A stretch of DNA of 64,000 nt from Lucinisca nassula (lineage: Eukaryota > Mollusca > Bivalvia > Lucinida > Lucinidae): NCBI GenBank assembly GCA_963580285.1, contig OY757026.1, positions 87,704,651 to 87,768,650 on the forward strand, in the 5' to 3' direction. The notes under the pieces were generated by a model. That model worked only from the letters and a program-made list of their open reading frames with translations. It made no database searches and was not told the DNA's origin. Each line of letters begins with the position of its first letter. The first letter of the stretch is position 1. Below are positions 35,103-46,957 of the stretch, piece after piece. The position numbers were made by a program, and so were the translations under genes.

Positions 35103-35441
35103 GTGTGTGTGTGTGTGAATTCGGGTTTAACATCGCTTTCAACAATTTTTCAGTCATATCACGAAGGTGTCTGGTTGCGACAGGGAGCTCAATGCTCACT
35201 TTTATAGTGCTGCCTTACTGAAGTATCATGTCCAAGACACATTACATGATACCACACCCAGTCACATTATCCTGACACTGGGTCGACCAGTCCTAGCTCT
35301 ACCCCGTAAATCTGAGGGCCACGCGCGGAGCAGCTAGTACCATTTTTAACGACTTTGGTATGTCGCCGCCCGGGATCAAACCCGTGACCTCCCGTTCCCC
35401 AGAGCGGACACTCTACCAACTGAGCTATCGGGGTCAGTTAA
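35103..35441 (-). mobile_element. tRNA-headed SINE, type 3 (well preserved)
   Basis: The minus-strand head 'GATAGCTCAGTTGGTAGAG' (A box) and 'GTCACGGGTTTGATCCCGG' (B box) is close to a real tRNA. Perfect 13-bp direct repeats TAATATAGAATGT flank it at 35090-35102 and 35442-35454. A (GT)n tract forms its 3' tail at 35103-35117. Confidence 0.85.
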
Positions 35442-35559
35442 TAATATAGAATGTACCTAAAACATCGTCGATGTTGAAATCATGTAAAGTTCCCTAAATT
35501 TAATAGTTTCTAATACAAACAGTGCATGTGCTGAAAATCTCAAACTGTGTCTATACATA

Positions 35560-35878
35560 ACGAAAACACACCTATTCAAACACATTATAAATGTTACCGC
35601 CACAAAAACAAAAATATTCTGACGAAAAATGTTCGTATTTTTTTTATTTCTGCTCAAACTATAGATTGAGGGTACACGTTAGAACCGCCTTATCGAGGCG
35701 ATTCTAACGAGTACCCAAAATCTATATTTTCGATGAGACAGTTCTAACGTGTACCCACAATCTATAGTTTGTGCAGAAATAAGAAAAATAAAGATTACCC
35801 CTGTAAACCCCAATTTTACTATATAAAAGTGGGGTTCAAGGGGGTCAGAATTATATAGGCATATTTTCGTGATGAATT
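35560..35878. mobile_element. Palindromic MITE, family P
   Basis: 'cataacgaaaacacaccta' to 'aggcatattttcgtgatg', with 'gaaccgccttatcgaggcg' at the centre and a partly repeated right arm. It lies in the intron next to the exon at 36026. Confidence 0.75.
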
Positions 35879-36025
35879 GTAGTGGATAAACCCACGAAGA
35901 CCAAACAGTGTGAAAATTTGACCCCTTATGGAGTCTTAGGACTGGTTTTTCCTCGTAGGATTACCCACCATAAAAAGTGCGTAATTAATGCCAAAAGTGA
36001 TTTTAAAATATAAGTCTTCACTCAC

Positions 36026-36061
36026 CTTCTACTTGTTCTGTTCTCTGAGGTTCCTGCGTGT
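36026..36061 (-). CDS. 36-bp micro-exon, Glu/Gln-rich gene
   Basis: The minus strand reads 'tctattccaaacag', the exon, then 'gtgagtgaag', a strong donor. It encodes DTQEPQRTEQVE in phase 1 with phase 1 at its end. 36 bases is 12 codons, so inclusion or skipping leaves the frame unchanged. The 'QEPQ' core recurs in the 30-bp exon at 27554, which suggests exon duplication or repeated expansion of a short acidic motif. Confidence 0.7.
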
Positions 36062-36279
36062 CTGTTTGGAATAGAAGAAAGAAAGCAAAGTTAAATTAAT
36101 TGTCATATGATGGTTATACTTTGACTCGGCACAAAATGATCTTTTGTTTTTCCATACTTAAAATCATCGTTCAAAATGTACAAATGATTCAGATGGAAAA
36201 AATAACATTCAACAAATGCTAACTAAGGGCATACATAAACTTCCTTACTTAGAACCTAATGAAATTTCACTTTATATTT

Positions 36280-36565
36280 TTACCACCACGAAAAAAAACA
36301 AGCCTATATGATTTTGGCGCCCTTAGTCCCTACTTTTATATTAAAACTGGGCTTTACAGTGGTGTACTTTTTTCTTTCTTATATCTGTTAAAAACATTTA
36401 CTTTGGGTACTCATTATAACCGCCTCACTGAGGCTGTTCTAACAAGTACCAGAATTGTATGTTTTGAGCAGAAATATGAAAAAATATTAGTATTTTTATC
36501 AGAAATGTTTCAGTTTTTGGTGGTAAAATTTTCAATATAGTGAATAGGCGTGTTTTCATAATGGT
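36280..36565. mobile_element. Palindromic MITE, family P (diverged)
   Basis: 'aaaacaagcctatatgatt', 'gaaccgcc'-like centre 'aaccgcctcactgaggctgtt', and 'aataggcgtgttttcataat'. Confidence 0.65.
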
Positions 36566-36819
36566 TATATTATTCAATATTAATTTCAAGCTATTTACAA
36601 ATTTTCCCTTTTTAATGTCAAAACAATTCTTTATTAAAAAGTACAATACTATCTGAAAATCTTTACTACGGACGATCTACTGATCCTCATACTACTACGA
36701 ACAATCTTCTGAACTCCATAAATGATTTGCTACAAAGAGGAAAGTACTAATATTAATTTGTGATCACTCAACTGTGATTTAAAATATAATATAAATGCTT
36801 GCCTTTTTTGATGTTTTTT

Positions 36820-37030
36820 TTTTGTATTTAAACGGCACACTCAACACTATTTAGGACGTACAGAGCCGATATGTTTACCTTAGTACACTTTTCATGGGTA
36901 GGCTTATACATAATAGGCTAACCAGTATAGTGCAACAAATGCACTTCGTGAATCAGAGATAATAACAGTAAGACGATTTCATGACCAATCTCCTTGAAAG
37001 GACATTGCAAGCATCGAGTCTGGTGAACAA
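36820..37030 (-). mobile_element. tRNA-headed SINE type 1, decayed
   Basis: 'cacactcaacactatttagg', 'aggctaaccagtatagtgca' and 'gatttcatgaccaatctcc' follow the body of 7590-7897. The tRNA-like head is lost. Confidence 0.55.
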
Positions 37031-37079
37031 TCTGACGTGCATTCGATTGAGTATTTTTGAGCTTCAGTTTTCAGGTACA

Positions 37080-37460
37080 CTTGTTCTTGCACATCAGAAA
37101 TGGAAATCCGTGATTTTAACCTGGGATAGAAATTTATGTTCTGACCCTGGTGTTCCGACCCAAAATCTAATATAATCGCGTGTTTGATAAATGCACTGGT
37201 TGATTACGACCTCGTACGCGCAGTTGTTAAGGTTGACGTCACAGCACCTTAAGTGACGTCACAACATTCCAGCAGTGTCATCACAATATGGCGGACGTCG
37301 GTACTCGAAGTGACAGCATTAAAAATTGGTGCAAAGAAAGGGAAGGTATCCATCCCTGGGGATCACTGTCCGACATCACTCAGCAAGCCTCGTGATGTGG
37401 GACAGTGACCCATGGGACGGATTTTTCCATCCACCCCTCACACCCATATAAGATTCTTAT
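37080..37460. repeat. Dispersed repeat, family D (longest copy)
   Basis: It combines the part shared with 12900-13165 and the part shared with 27031-27240. Paired 'gacgtcac' motifs lie at 37234 and 37253. A local inverted pair, 'cactgtccgacatcac' and 'gtgatgtgggacagtg', lies at 37364-37409. Confidence 0.6.
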
Positions 37461-37593
37461 AATCTTCGAATATGAATTAAAACTGCAGACACGGTAGATA
37501 CGTGTGCTGTTACTGCTGAATGTATCAAAACAACAAAAAGTCGCATTCGAATATGTGCACTCAAAGAAGGAAAAATAAAGCCTGAGTGCCCAC

Positions 37594-38258
37594 TTAACCC
37601 TTTACCACTCAGGGATTTTGTGAATTTCGCTGATTTTCACAGTGTTGCACCTGACAGCAACTTCAACTAGCCATTGTTTCATAATGGATGGTCTGTTTTA
37701 CACCAAACTCTGTTTGAATGTTCATTGGGCAGTAGCCTTTAACTCTGAATGTTCATTGGGCAGTAGCCTTTCAAATGCAATCTTTCATGACTTGATCATT
37801 GTTGTCATGGTAAAGAGGGGGCATCTCAAATTTTACAAAAAGTGTGTTTTCACAAGAATTTTGGACCACATTTTAATCTTCACACAGCTGTCAAGGCAAC
37901 AATTAAGGTGTTTGGCACTGGCCATTTTCACTGTTTGCAGCATGTTTTATCAGCATCAATTTTCAGGTATTTTTGACCCCAGACACCCTCAGATATAAAT
38001 TTTAGCGGCCGGTTGGGCCATAAACCCAAAATTTTTCGGGATGTGAGGGGGGGGCAAACCCCCCCTTCAATCGCCCCCAGAATATTTTTAGTGGGGAGGC
38101 GCGCGAAAAAACAGGTCACTTTTTTGCCCAACAAATCCTACAGCAAACATAACTACCCAGGGGTAGAAATGCAGATTTTAGATGCTTCTGGGGCTTTAAA
38201 TGGGGGGGGGGGGGGGTGCAGACACGTAAAAACACGTATCTGAGTGGTAAAGGGTTAA
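37594..38258. mobile_element. TTAA-flanked element, twin copy 1
   Basis: It runs from TTAACCCTTTACCACTCAG to CTGAGTGGTAAAGGGTTAA, exact inverted ends with TTAA borders, 665 bp. It differs from the twin at 38376 mainly by a ~30-bp internal tandem duplication ('gttcattgggcagtagcc' twice, 37720-37770). Open frames inside are short and unlike a transposase. The ends suggest a piggyBac-type non-autonomous element. Confidence 0.8.
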
Positions 38259-38375
38259 CTGAAATCTGGGAACATACTGAATTTAAGTCTAAAATGCATT
38301 AATTATATCTGAAATATTGTTTCTTGCAATAAGATGATGAAAAAACATTATTTTGGTCAGTTGGGATTTTCTTCA

Positions 38376-39014
38376 TTAACCCTTTACCACTCAGGGATTT
38401 TGTGAATTTCGCTGATTTTCACAGTGTTGCACCTGACACCAACTTCAACTAGCCATTGTTTCATAATGGATGGTCTGTTTTACACCAAACTCTGTTTGAA
38501 TGTTCATTGGGCAGTAGCCTTTCAAATGCAATCTTTCATGACTTGATCATTGTTGTTATGGTAAAGAGGGGGCATCTCAAAGTTTACAAAAAGTGTGTTT
38601 TCACAAGAATTTTGGACCACATTTTAATCTTCACACAGCTGTCAAGGCAACAATTAAGGTGTTTGGCACTGGCCATTTTCACTGTTTGCAGCATGTTTTA
38701 TCAGCATCAATTTTCAGGTATTTTTGACCCCAGACACCCTCAGATATAAATTTTAGCGGCCGGTTGGGCCATAAACCCAAAATTTTTCGGGATGTGAGGG
38801 GGGGGGGGCAAACCCCCCCTTCAATCGCCCCCAGAATATTTTTAGTGGGGAGGCGCGCGAAAAAACAGGTCACTTTTTTGCCCAACAAATCCTAAAGCAA
38901 ACATAACTACCCAGGGGTAGAAATGCAGATTTTATATGCTTCTGGGGCTTAAAATGAGGGGGGGGGGGGGGGTGCAGACACGTAAAAACACGTATCTGAG
39001 TGGTAAAGGGTTAA
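38376..39014. mobile_element. TTAA-flanked element, twin copy 2
   Basis: It has the same ends and nearly the same 639-bp body as copy 1, only 117 bp downstream and in the same orientation. Poly-G tract lengths differ (38798-38808, 38957-38972). Confidence 0.8.
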
Positions 39015-39336
39015 ACAACTTTCTCTGACAGCACCAAAGATGCGCAGGCAAATTTGCGTCTTCGCAAGGAGCTTATATAGTAGCCGCCTTTCCGCCTTCC
39101 AAAAAACCAATCACTTAAAAAGATGTTTCTTTGATACGGCAACGAATTCTCTGCCAACTTAGTGTCCGTAATACTGACAAGAGCAAAGGAGCATTGTGCC
39201 ATTCAATATCTGTGATTTTTGGAAATATTTTAAGCAAAAAAATATGATTATAAAGGTCATAAGCTTAAGATAAGTGTGTATATACAAGTACAGTCAAGCT
39301 TACCTAGCAGTTAGTAAAATCAACATCAGAAAAAAA
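39015..39336. other. Nothing recognised
   Basis: Intronic AT-rich sequence between the TTAA element and the next tandem-core element. Confidence 0.4.
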
Positions 39337-41027
39337 ACAAGAGGCCCATGGGCCACTATGCTCATCAGAGCTCAGGGGAGGCACTGGCCACTGGCAGTCA
39401 TGTATTTTAACAAGAATATATATGGTTTAGGGGTGGGGATCTGTAAGGTTTCTGAGGTATTGGGTCTTTTATGAAGTGGAGGGGGTGGGACAAGACCCCG
39501 ACGCATCCCGGGGCCCCCAGGTTGGTGTCACTGAATGCATCTTATCATAAGGAACAAGAATATAAATGGTTTAGGGGTGAAGATCTGAATGGTTTCTGAG
39601 ATATATGAAGTGGATGGGGTGGGGCAGGGCCACAGCGCATCCCAGGGGGACCCCAGCTTGGTGTCACTGAATGTGTCTTATCATAAGGAACAAGAATATA
39701 TATGGTTAAGGGGTGGAGATCTGTAAGGTTTCCGAGATATTGGGCCTTTCATGAAGTGGAAGGGTGGGACATGGCCAAGGGCACTGAATGTGTCTTACCA
39801 TAAGGAACAAGAGTATATATGGTTTAGGGGTGGGGATATGTAAGATTTCAGAGATATTTAGCCATTTTATGAAGTGGAGGGGTTGGGCAATGCCCCAGCG
39901 CATCCCGGGGGGGGGGGGCAGGTTGGTTCCACTGAATGGGTCTTATCATAAGGAAGAAGAATATATATGGTTAAGTGGTGGGGATCTTAATGGTTTCTGA
40001 GATATGTGACCTTTTATGAAGTGGTGGGGGTGGGGCAGGGCCCGGCGCATCCGGGGGGGGGGGGGGGGCAGGCAGGTTGGTGTCACTGAATGCGTCTTAT
40101 CATAAGGAACCAGAATATATATGGTTTAGGGGTGGGGATCTGTAAGGTTTCTGAGATATTGGGCCCTTTATGTAGTGGAGGGGGTGGGGCAAGGCCCTGG
40201 CGCATCCCAGGGGCCCCCAGGTTAGTTCCACTGAATGGGTCTTATCATAAGGAACAAGAATATATATGGTTAAGTGGTGGGATCTTAATGGTTTATGAGA
40301 TACATGGCCTTTTAGGAAGTGGAGGGGGTGGGGCTGGGCTCCGGCACATCCCAGGGGGGGCCCAGGTTGGTGTTACTGAATGCATCTTATCATAAGGAAC
40401 AAGAATATATATGGTTTATGGGTGGGGATCTGTAAGGTTTCTGAGATATTGGGCCCTTTATGAAGTGGAGAGGGTGGGGCAAGGCCCTGGCACATCCTGG
40501 TGGCCCCCAGGTGGGTGACACTGAATGCGTCTTATTGTAAGGAACAAGAATATTTATGGTTTAGGGGTGGGGATCTTAATTGTTTCTGAGATATATGGCC
40601 TTTTATGAAGTGGAGGGTGTAGGGCAGGGCCCCAGCACAACCCCAGAACCCTCAGGTTGGCATAAAAGCATATGGCTGAGAGAAGTTTACTCAAGAAACA
40701 TTTCTATAGAAGTTTTGTCAAAATATCTGCAAAGGCTTGGCAGTAAATGCCATTTTCAAATTTTCCCCATTCTAATTCTATGGAAACCCTAAGTTGCCAT
40801 AGCAACCAAACTAATGAGCCGATTTTCATTAAAAACATACTGTTTCAATCCCCCAGCCCAAGAATGCTAGAGATGAAATTTGGGCTGAATCAGCCCAGTG
40901 GCTTCAGAGGAGATGTCGTTTGAAAGCGTTGATGTCACACGACATATGACGTCAGACTACGACAGCAGCGGATAACTGCCTATCCTATAAGCTCCCCCCA
41001 AGCCTTCGGCTCTGGTGAACTAAAAAC
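39337..41027 (+). mobile_element. Tandem-core element, family 3
   Basis: The left end 'aacaagaggcccatgggcc' is followed by 'gctcatcagagctcag'. The core has about eight ~145-bp G-rich units ('aaggaacaagaatatatatg', 'gaagtggagggggtgggg', 'ctgaatgcgtcttatcat'). The right arm has 'cagaggagatgtcgtttgaa', as in family 1. It ends in a short hairpin 'gccttcggc' and then 'tctggtgaactaaaa'. A related but distinct family with the same plan. It lies between the exon at 41253 and the one at 36026. Confidence 0.7.
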
Positions 41028-41252
41028 AATGAAGGATTTAAAGAGATACATGTTAAATTGGAACTATTGTCTAAAATTAGTAATTGGTATACACATTTTA
41101 TTTCATTTTGAACTAAATCCATACTTCTGTTCTTTATAATACATAATAGTGTTTGGAAATCTTACTCTTAGCATTAATGGGAGGACAAACTGTGATACCG
41201 TTTTTACAAGCATTTTAGTTCTACAAGTTTGTTAGTATCTTTTAGGCGATAC

Positions 41253-41363
41253 CTTCACTAGATTCTTGTTTTTCTTGGCCACTTTCAATGGATTCTTCCC
41301 TATTGATACTTTCACCACTTTCTTGTTTATCTTCACTTATATGGCAATCCTGTCTTTCAGTTT
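41253..41363 (-). CDS. 111-bp exon, Glu/Ser/Gln-rich gene (most upstream exon seen)
   Basis: The minus strand reads 'acttaatccttag', the exon, then 'gtatcgcct'. In phase 1 it is open for 37 codons (starting after a split codon with TERQDCHISEDKQESGES and ending EKQESSE); the other two frames have stops. It is frame-neutral like the other cassettes. The preceding exon must end with one base of a split codon but was not found to the right, so the conserved start of the gene is probably beyond the window or in an exon I could not see. Confidence 0.65.
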
Positions 41364-41454
41364 CTAAGGATTAAGTTTGTAAGAACCTTTCACTGTGTAT
41401 TTATCATTAACTTACTGAATGAAAAAAATCAATTTTCATAAGAAAAACTAAAAA

Positions 41455-41715
41455 ACAGAAGCGAAGGCAATGATCAGGATTCGATACAATTAACCCACAG
41501 CTCCCATTAGAGAGAAACAGAAACATGAAATAACTAGACCCTAATGGAAACATCAATAGTGGAAAGCCAATCCCACAAAATGGCCAATTGACTATCCAAA
41601 ATAAAAAAAAATAAGCGATACACACTCAAAGACAAATCATATAAAAAATAAACAACGACAGAAAAGCCGCCTTGGAATGTTCAGTGAAACGAATTCCACT
41701 GGGGGGGGGTGGGGC
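41455..41715 (-). mobile_element. Penelope-like 3' end, second subfamily
   Basis: 'cagaagcgaaggcaatgatc' to 'attccactggggggg', with 'aataactagaccctaatgg' as in 20240-20620. Confidence 0.65.
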
Positions 41716-41999
41716 TTAAAGACTTATTCTAGTGAAACTACAAGAAGTATAAAATATTTTAAAGAAGTTTTACATGATAAATCAGACAAAAGCAAAGCAC
41801 TGAAATCACAAAGTTTTCCGCATGAAAGAAAATAAGATTTTTGTTTGTAAATTACTTGGACGCGATTCTGCTGACTTTTTAGAAACACTGTCAGTGAATG
41901 CAAAACTGGAGATGAAGATCATTTATGAATAACAATATCCAATATGACAAAAACTCATGAAAGAGGTGCCTAACTAATAATTAGCCCATCATATAATAT
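41716..41999. other. Nothing recognised
   Basis: AT-rich, without repeat partners or splice-bounded coding sequence. Confidence 0.4.
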
Positions 42000-42290
42000 C
42001 AACATCAAGTGAAAAAGTCCGTGAAATAAAGAACCCCCTAGTCCCACTTTATATGGAAAAATGTGGGGTTTAAGCGGGTATACATTATCTTCCTTATTTC
42101 TGCTCAGAAACGCAGCTTGTGGGTACTCATTAGAACCGCCTCATTGAGCCGGTTCTAAGAGCACCCACAACTTATTTTGAAATCCAAAATAAGATATATG
42201 TAATCATTTTTACATAAAATTTGTCATTGCTGACACCATGTTGGACGCCATTATTGCACATGGACACGTTTTCCTAATGAATACATAATG
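42000..42290. mobile_element. Palindromic MITE, family P (subfamily with 'tccgtgaaat')
   Basis: 'aaaagtccgtgaaataaaga', 'gtgggtactcattagaacc' and 'ggttctaagagcacccac'. It is closest to 11885-12150. Confidence 0.65.
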
Positions 42291-42779
42291 AAATCAGCTT
42301 CCTCAGCAAAGCAGTGAAAATGTTAGAAAGAGAAGTAACAGATGGCATAAGCCTATAAAAACTTATGTATTGTTAAACTTTCATACAGGATTTCATAAGG
42401 AGCTTTTATTTGATTGTTTGAATTAAGGCGTAACTATACCTAATTTAGTGACACAGAGGCCTTTCTGATATTTAATCTTCATCAGTGTGTCTCAACCCCA
42501 AAGTTTTGAAACCGAAACGGATGATGGACAAGACCCGGCAAACACAGCACATCCCCTTCCGAGCACACAACGACCGACGTAGCCTATGAGACAGGTCAGT
42601 TGGAGACATCAGGCAAGAGAGCCTACCCGCGGACTTATAGGCGTCCCCCACCAAGCCAACATCAGCAAACATGACCCACAATCCACGGAAGTCCCGGGCA
42701 TCAGGAAGGAGATGTCCAAAGTAGCGAGACTTGCAAAATTTAAAATATAACACAAGAAAAATGCCTAATGGCATTATGG
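42291..42779. other. No confident gene
   Basis: A 100-codon minus-strand open frame (42472-42774) has no recognised domain and no splice or composition support. Confidence 0.4.
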
Positions 42780-43195
42780 ACGGGGTTTTTTTTCAGTACG
42801 GTTAGGATGGTGGTGGCATGGGTGGGGTAGGCTGGGGTGTGCTGGTGTGGGGTAGGGTGGGGTGGGGTGGGGTGGGGTGGGATGGGCTAGGAGTCTGGTG
42901 GGACGGGGTGGAATTTGGGGTGGGATGGGGTGTGGTGGGGTTGTGGGGTGGGGTGGGTGGGATGGGGTGAGGTCGGGTAAGGTGAAGAGTGGTGGGATGG
43001 GGTGGGGTTGGGGGTGGATTGGGGTTGTTTTGGGATGGGGGTGGGGTTGTGCGGTAGGGTATGCTACGGTAGGGTGGGGTGGGTAGGGTATGTATGTATG
43101 TAAAACTAAGTATGCATGTATGTACAGAACAAATGCAATATCCTAACCCAGTAACAACTTTTTGTGGAGGGGGGGGGGGGGGGGGGGGGGGAGTA
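42780..43195. repeat. GGGGT-rich low-complexity tract and poly-G run
   Basis: Imperfect GGGGT repeats span about 42820-43085, then a TGTA tract, then an uninterrupted G run at about 43168-43190. The plus strand has many G4 runs and could form G-quadruplexes. Confidence 0.85.
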
Positions 43196-43214
43196 TGATC
43201 TGTTTATGTGTTTT

Positions 43215-43427
43215 AAGAAGAAAACAAAATAAAGTTTTTTTCTATTTTTAGCTCTAGCTCTAGTGGCCACTGATTTTAGCAATTTTGAAAAAGGGTCACC
43301 TAATGAACATTTCTGTAAAATAATTTTGAAATCGGGCCATTATCCCAGGAGGAGATGTCGTTTAAAGAAATTGTTGACGGACGACGGACATCAACTCACC
43401 TTGAGCACTTCGTGCTCAGGTGAGCTA
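43215..43427 (+). mobile_element. Truncated right end of a tandem-core element
   Basis: 'aggaggagatgtcgtttaaa', 'gacggacgacgga', and the end hairpin GAGCACTTCGTGCTC within 'ctcacc...ggtgag', then CTAAA. The next element begins two bases later. Confidence 0.7.
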
Positions 43428-43428
43428 A

Positions 43429-45325
43429 ACAAGAGGGCCATGATGGCCCTGGATCGCTCACCTGATCCATAGACTAACAATGGGGCCCCGGGGAGGGCCA
43501 TTATTGACCAAATATCAACAAAGGCAATAATTTTAACAATCTTGGCAAAGGTCCACTGGATGAAGCTACACACCAAATAACAAAGACCAGAGCCTTGTGG
43601 TTTTAGAGAAGATTTTTTAAAGATATTCCCAACATAAGCCTATTTAAAACCAAATGGCCCAGGGGCGGCCCCGCAGGGGCATTTTTGGCCTCAGGGCTAT
43701 AATTTAAACAATCTTGATAAAGGTCCACTAGATGAAGCTTCACACCAAATATCAAAGACCTGGGCCTTGCTTGCTGTTTCAGAGAAGAAGATTTTCAAAG
43801 ATTATCTCTATATAAGTCTATGTAAAACCAAAGGGCCCCCCGCAGGGGCATGTGTGGCCCGAGGGCTATAATTTGTTCAATCTTGGTAGAGGTCCACTAG
43901 ATGAAGCTCCATATCAAATATCAAAGACATGGCCTTGCAGTTTCAGAGAAGAAGGTTTTGAACGATTTCCCTATATAAGTCTATGTAAAACCAAAGGGTC
44001 TCGGGCGGGGGCATTTTTGGCCCCAGGGTTATAATTTGAACAATCTTGATAGAGGTCCACAAGATGAAATTTCACACCAAATATCAAGGACCTAGGCCTA
44101 GTGGTTTCAAAGAAGAAGATTTTTAAAGATTTTCCCAAAATAAGTCTATGTAAAAACCAAAGGGCCCTGGAGCGGGGGTATTTTAGGCCCCAGGGCTATA
44201 ATTTGAACAATCTTGGTAGAGGTCCACAAGATGAAGCTTCACACCAAATAGCAAATACCTGGGCCTTGCGGTTTCAGAGAAGAAGATTTTTAAATGTTTT
44301 CCCTATATAAGCCAATGTAAAACCAAAGGGCCCCGGGGCGGGGGCATTTTTGGCCCCAGCACTATAATTTGAATGAGCTTGGTAGGGGTCCACTAGATGA
44401 AGCTTCATACAAAATAGCAAAGACCTGAGCCTTGCGGTTTCAGAGAAGAAGATCTGTAAAAATTTTCCCTATATAAGCCCATGTAAAACCAAAGGGCCCC
44501 AAAGTGGGGTTATTTTCGGCCCCAGCACTATAATTTGGACAATCTTGGTAGGGGTCGACTAGATGAAGCTTCATACCAAATATCAAAGATATGGGCCTTG
44601 CGGTTTCAGAGAAGATTTTTAAAGATTTTCCCTATATAAGCCCATGTAAAACCAAAGGGCCAAGGGGCGGGGGCATTTTTGGCCCCAGCACTATAATTTG
44701 AACAATCTTGGTAGGGGTCCACTAGATGAAGCTTCATACATAATATCAAAGACCTGGGCCTTGGGGTTTCAGAGAAGATTTTTAAAGATTACCCCTATAT
44801 AATCGTATGTAAAACCAAAGGGCCCTGGGGCGGGGGCATTTTTGGCCCAAGCACTATAATTTGAATGATCTTGGTAGGGGTCCACTAGATGAAGCTTCAT
44901 ACCAAAAATAGCAAAGACCTGAGCCTTACGGTTCCAGAGAAGAAGATTTTTAAAGATTTTCCGTATATAAGCCCATATTAAACCAAAGGGCCCCGGGGCG
45001 GGGGCATTTTTGGCCCCAGCACTATAATTTGAACAATCTTGGTAGGGGTCCACTAGATGAAGCTTCATACCAAATAGCAAGACCTGGGCCTTGTGGTTTC
45101 AGAGAAGAAGATTTTTTAAGTTTTCGGTGAAAAAATCTATTTTTGGCTCCTGTGACCTAGATGTGCAGCAGACCAGAACCATTTGAACAACTTTGAAAGG
45201 GGCCAACCTAAGGATCATTCCTTTGAAGTTTGGTCAAATTGCGATCAGTGGTTTAGGAGGAGATGTTGTTTGAAGAAATTGTTTACGCACGGATGACAGA
45301 CAAAAAGTGATCCTAATATAAATCA
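43429..45325 (+). mobile_element. Tandem-core element, family 1, unit 1 of 3
   Basis: Left end 'acaagagggccatgatggcc', then about ten ~165-bp core units ('ctataatttgaacaatc', 'gcggtttcagagaagaag', 'ccctatataagccca'). The right arm has 'ctgtgacctagatgtgcag' and 'gaggagatgttgtttgaag'. It lacks the terminal hairpin and runs directly into the next left end. Confidence 0.75.
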
Positions 45326-46957
45326 CAAGAGGGCCATGATGGCCCTGGATCGCTCACCTGATCCATAGAGTAACAAGTGGGCCCTGGGGAGGACCATTAT
45401 TGACCCCAGGGTTACAATGTGCATTATGTTGAGAGAGGTCTAAAAAGGTGAAGCTTCATACCAAATATCAACAAAGGCTATAATTTGAACAATCTTGGTA
45501 GGGGTCCAATAGATGAAGCTACATACCAAATATCAAAGACCTGGGCCTTGCGGTTTCAGAGAAGATTTTTTTAAAGATATTTCCAACATAAGCCTATGTA
45601 AAACCAAATGGCCCAAGGGCTGGGCATTTTTGGCCTCAGGGCTATAATTTAAACAATCTTGATAGAGGTCCACTAGATGAGGCTTCACACCAAATATCAA
45701 AGACCTGGGCCTTGCTGTTTCAGAGAAGAAGCTTTTCAAAGATTATTTCAATATAAATCTATGTAAAACCAAAGGGTCTCGGGGTGGGGGCATTTTGGCC
45801 CCAGGGCTATAATTTGAACAATCTTGATAGAGGTCCACTAGATGAAATTTCACGCCAAATATCAAAGACCTAGGCCTTGTGGTTTCATAGAAGATTTTTA
45901 AACATAGATAAGTCTTACAAAGTCCCTTTATAAGTCTATGTAAAACCAAAGGGCCACGAGGCGGGGACATTTTTGGTCTCAGCAAAATAATTTGAACATT
46001 CTTGGTAGGGGTCCACTAGCTGAAGCTTCATACCAAATATCAAAGACCTAGGCCTTGTGGTTTCAGAGAAGAAGATTTTTCAAGATATTCCCTATATAAG
46101 TTTATGTAAAACCAAAGGGCCCCGGAGCGGGGGCATTTTTGGCCATAGGGCAATAATTTGAACAATCTTGGTAGAGGTCCACTATATGAAACTTCATACC
46201 AAATATCAAAGACCTGGGCTTTGCAGTTTCTGAGAAGAAGATTTTTAAAGATTTTCCCTATATACGGTAAGCCTATGTAAAACCAAAGGGCCCCGGGGCG
46301 GGGGCATTTTTGGCCCCAGCACTATAATTTGAACAAACCTTGGTAGGGGTCCACTAGATGAAGCTTCATAGCAAATAGCAAAGACCGAGGTCATGCAGTT
46401 TCAGAGTAGAAGATTTTTAAAGATTTTCCCTATATAAGCCCATGTAAAACCAAAGGGCCCCGGGGCGGGGGCATTTTTGGCCCCAGCACTATAATTTGAA
46501 CAATCTTGGTAGGGGTCCGCTAGATAAGCTTCATCCCAAATATCAAAGACCTGGGCCTTGTGGTTTCAGAGAAGAAGATTTTTAAAGATTTTCCCGATAA
46601 AAACCCATGTAAAACCAACGGGCCCCGGGGCGGGGGCATTTTTGGCCCCAGCACTATAATTTGAACAATCTTGGTAGGGGTCCACTAGATGAAGCTTCAT
46701 ACCATATATCAAAGACCTGGGTATTGCGGTTTCAGAGAAGAAGATTTTTTAAGTTTTTGGTGAAAAAAATCCACTTTGGGCTCCTGTGACCTTGATGTGC
46801 AACGGACCAGAACCATTTGAACAACTTTGAAAGGGGTCCACCTAAGGATCATTCCTGTGAAGTTTGGTCAAAATCCGATCAGTGGTTTAGGAGGAGATGT
46901 CGTTTGAAGAAATTGTTTACGCACGGATGACAGACAAAAAGTGATCCTAATATTAAT
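45326..46957 (+). mobile_element. Tandem-core element, family 1, unit 2 of 3
   Basis: A new left end 'cacaagagggccatgatgg' is followed by about eight core units and the right arm to 'acggatgacagacaaaaagt'. The junction with unit 3 is the same as with unit 1 ('gtgatcctaatattaatcac'). Confidence 0.75.

Noticed and set aside
42472..42774. 100-codon minus-strand open frame
   Set aside because: No recognised domain, no splice or repeat support, and one frame of this length is expected by chance here.
42862..43086. Gly/Trp-rich open frame
   Set aside because: It is a translation of the GGGGT tract and has no independent support.
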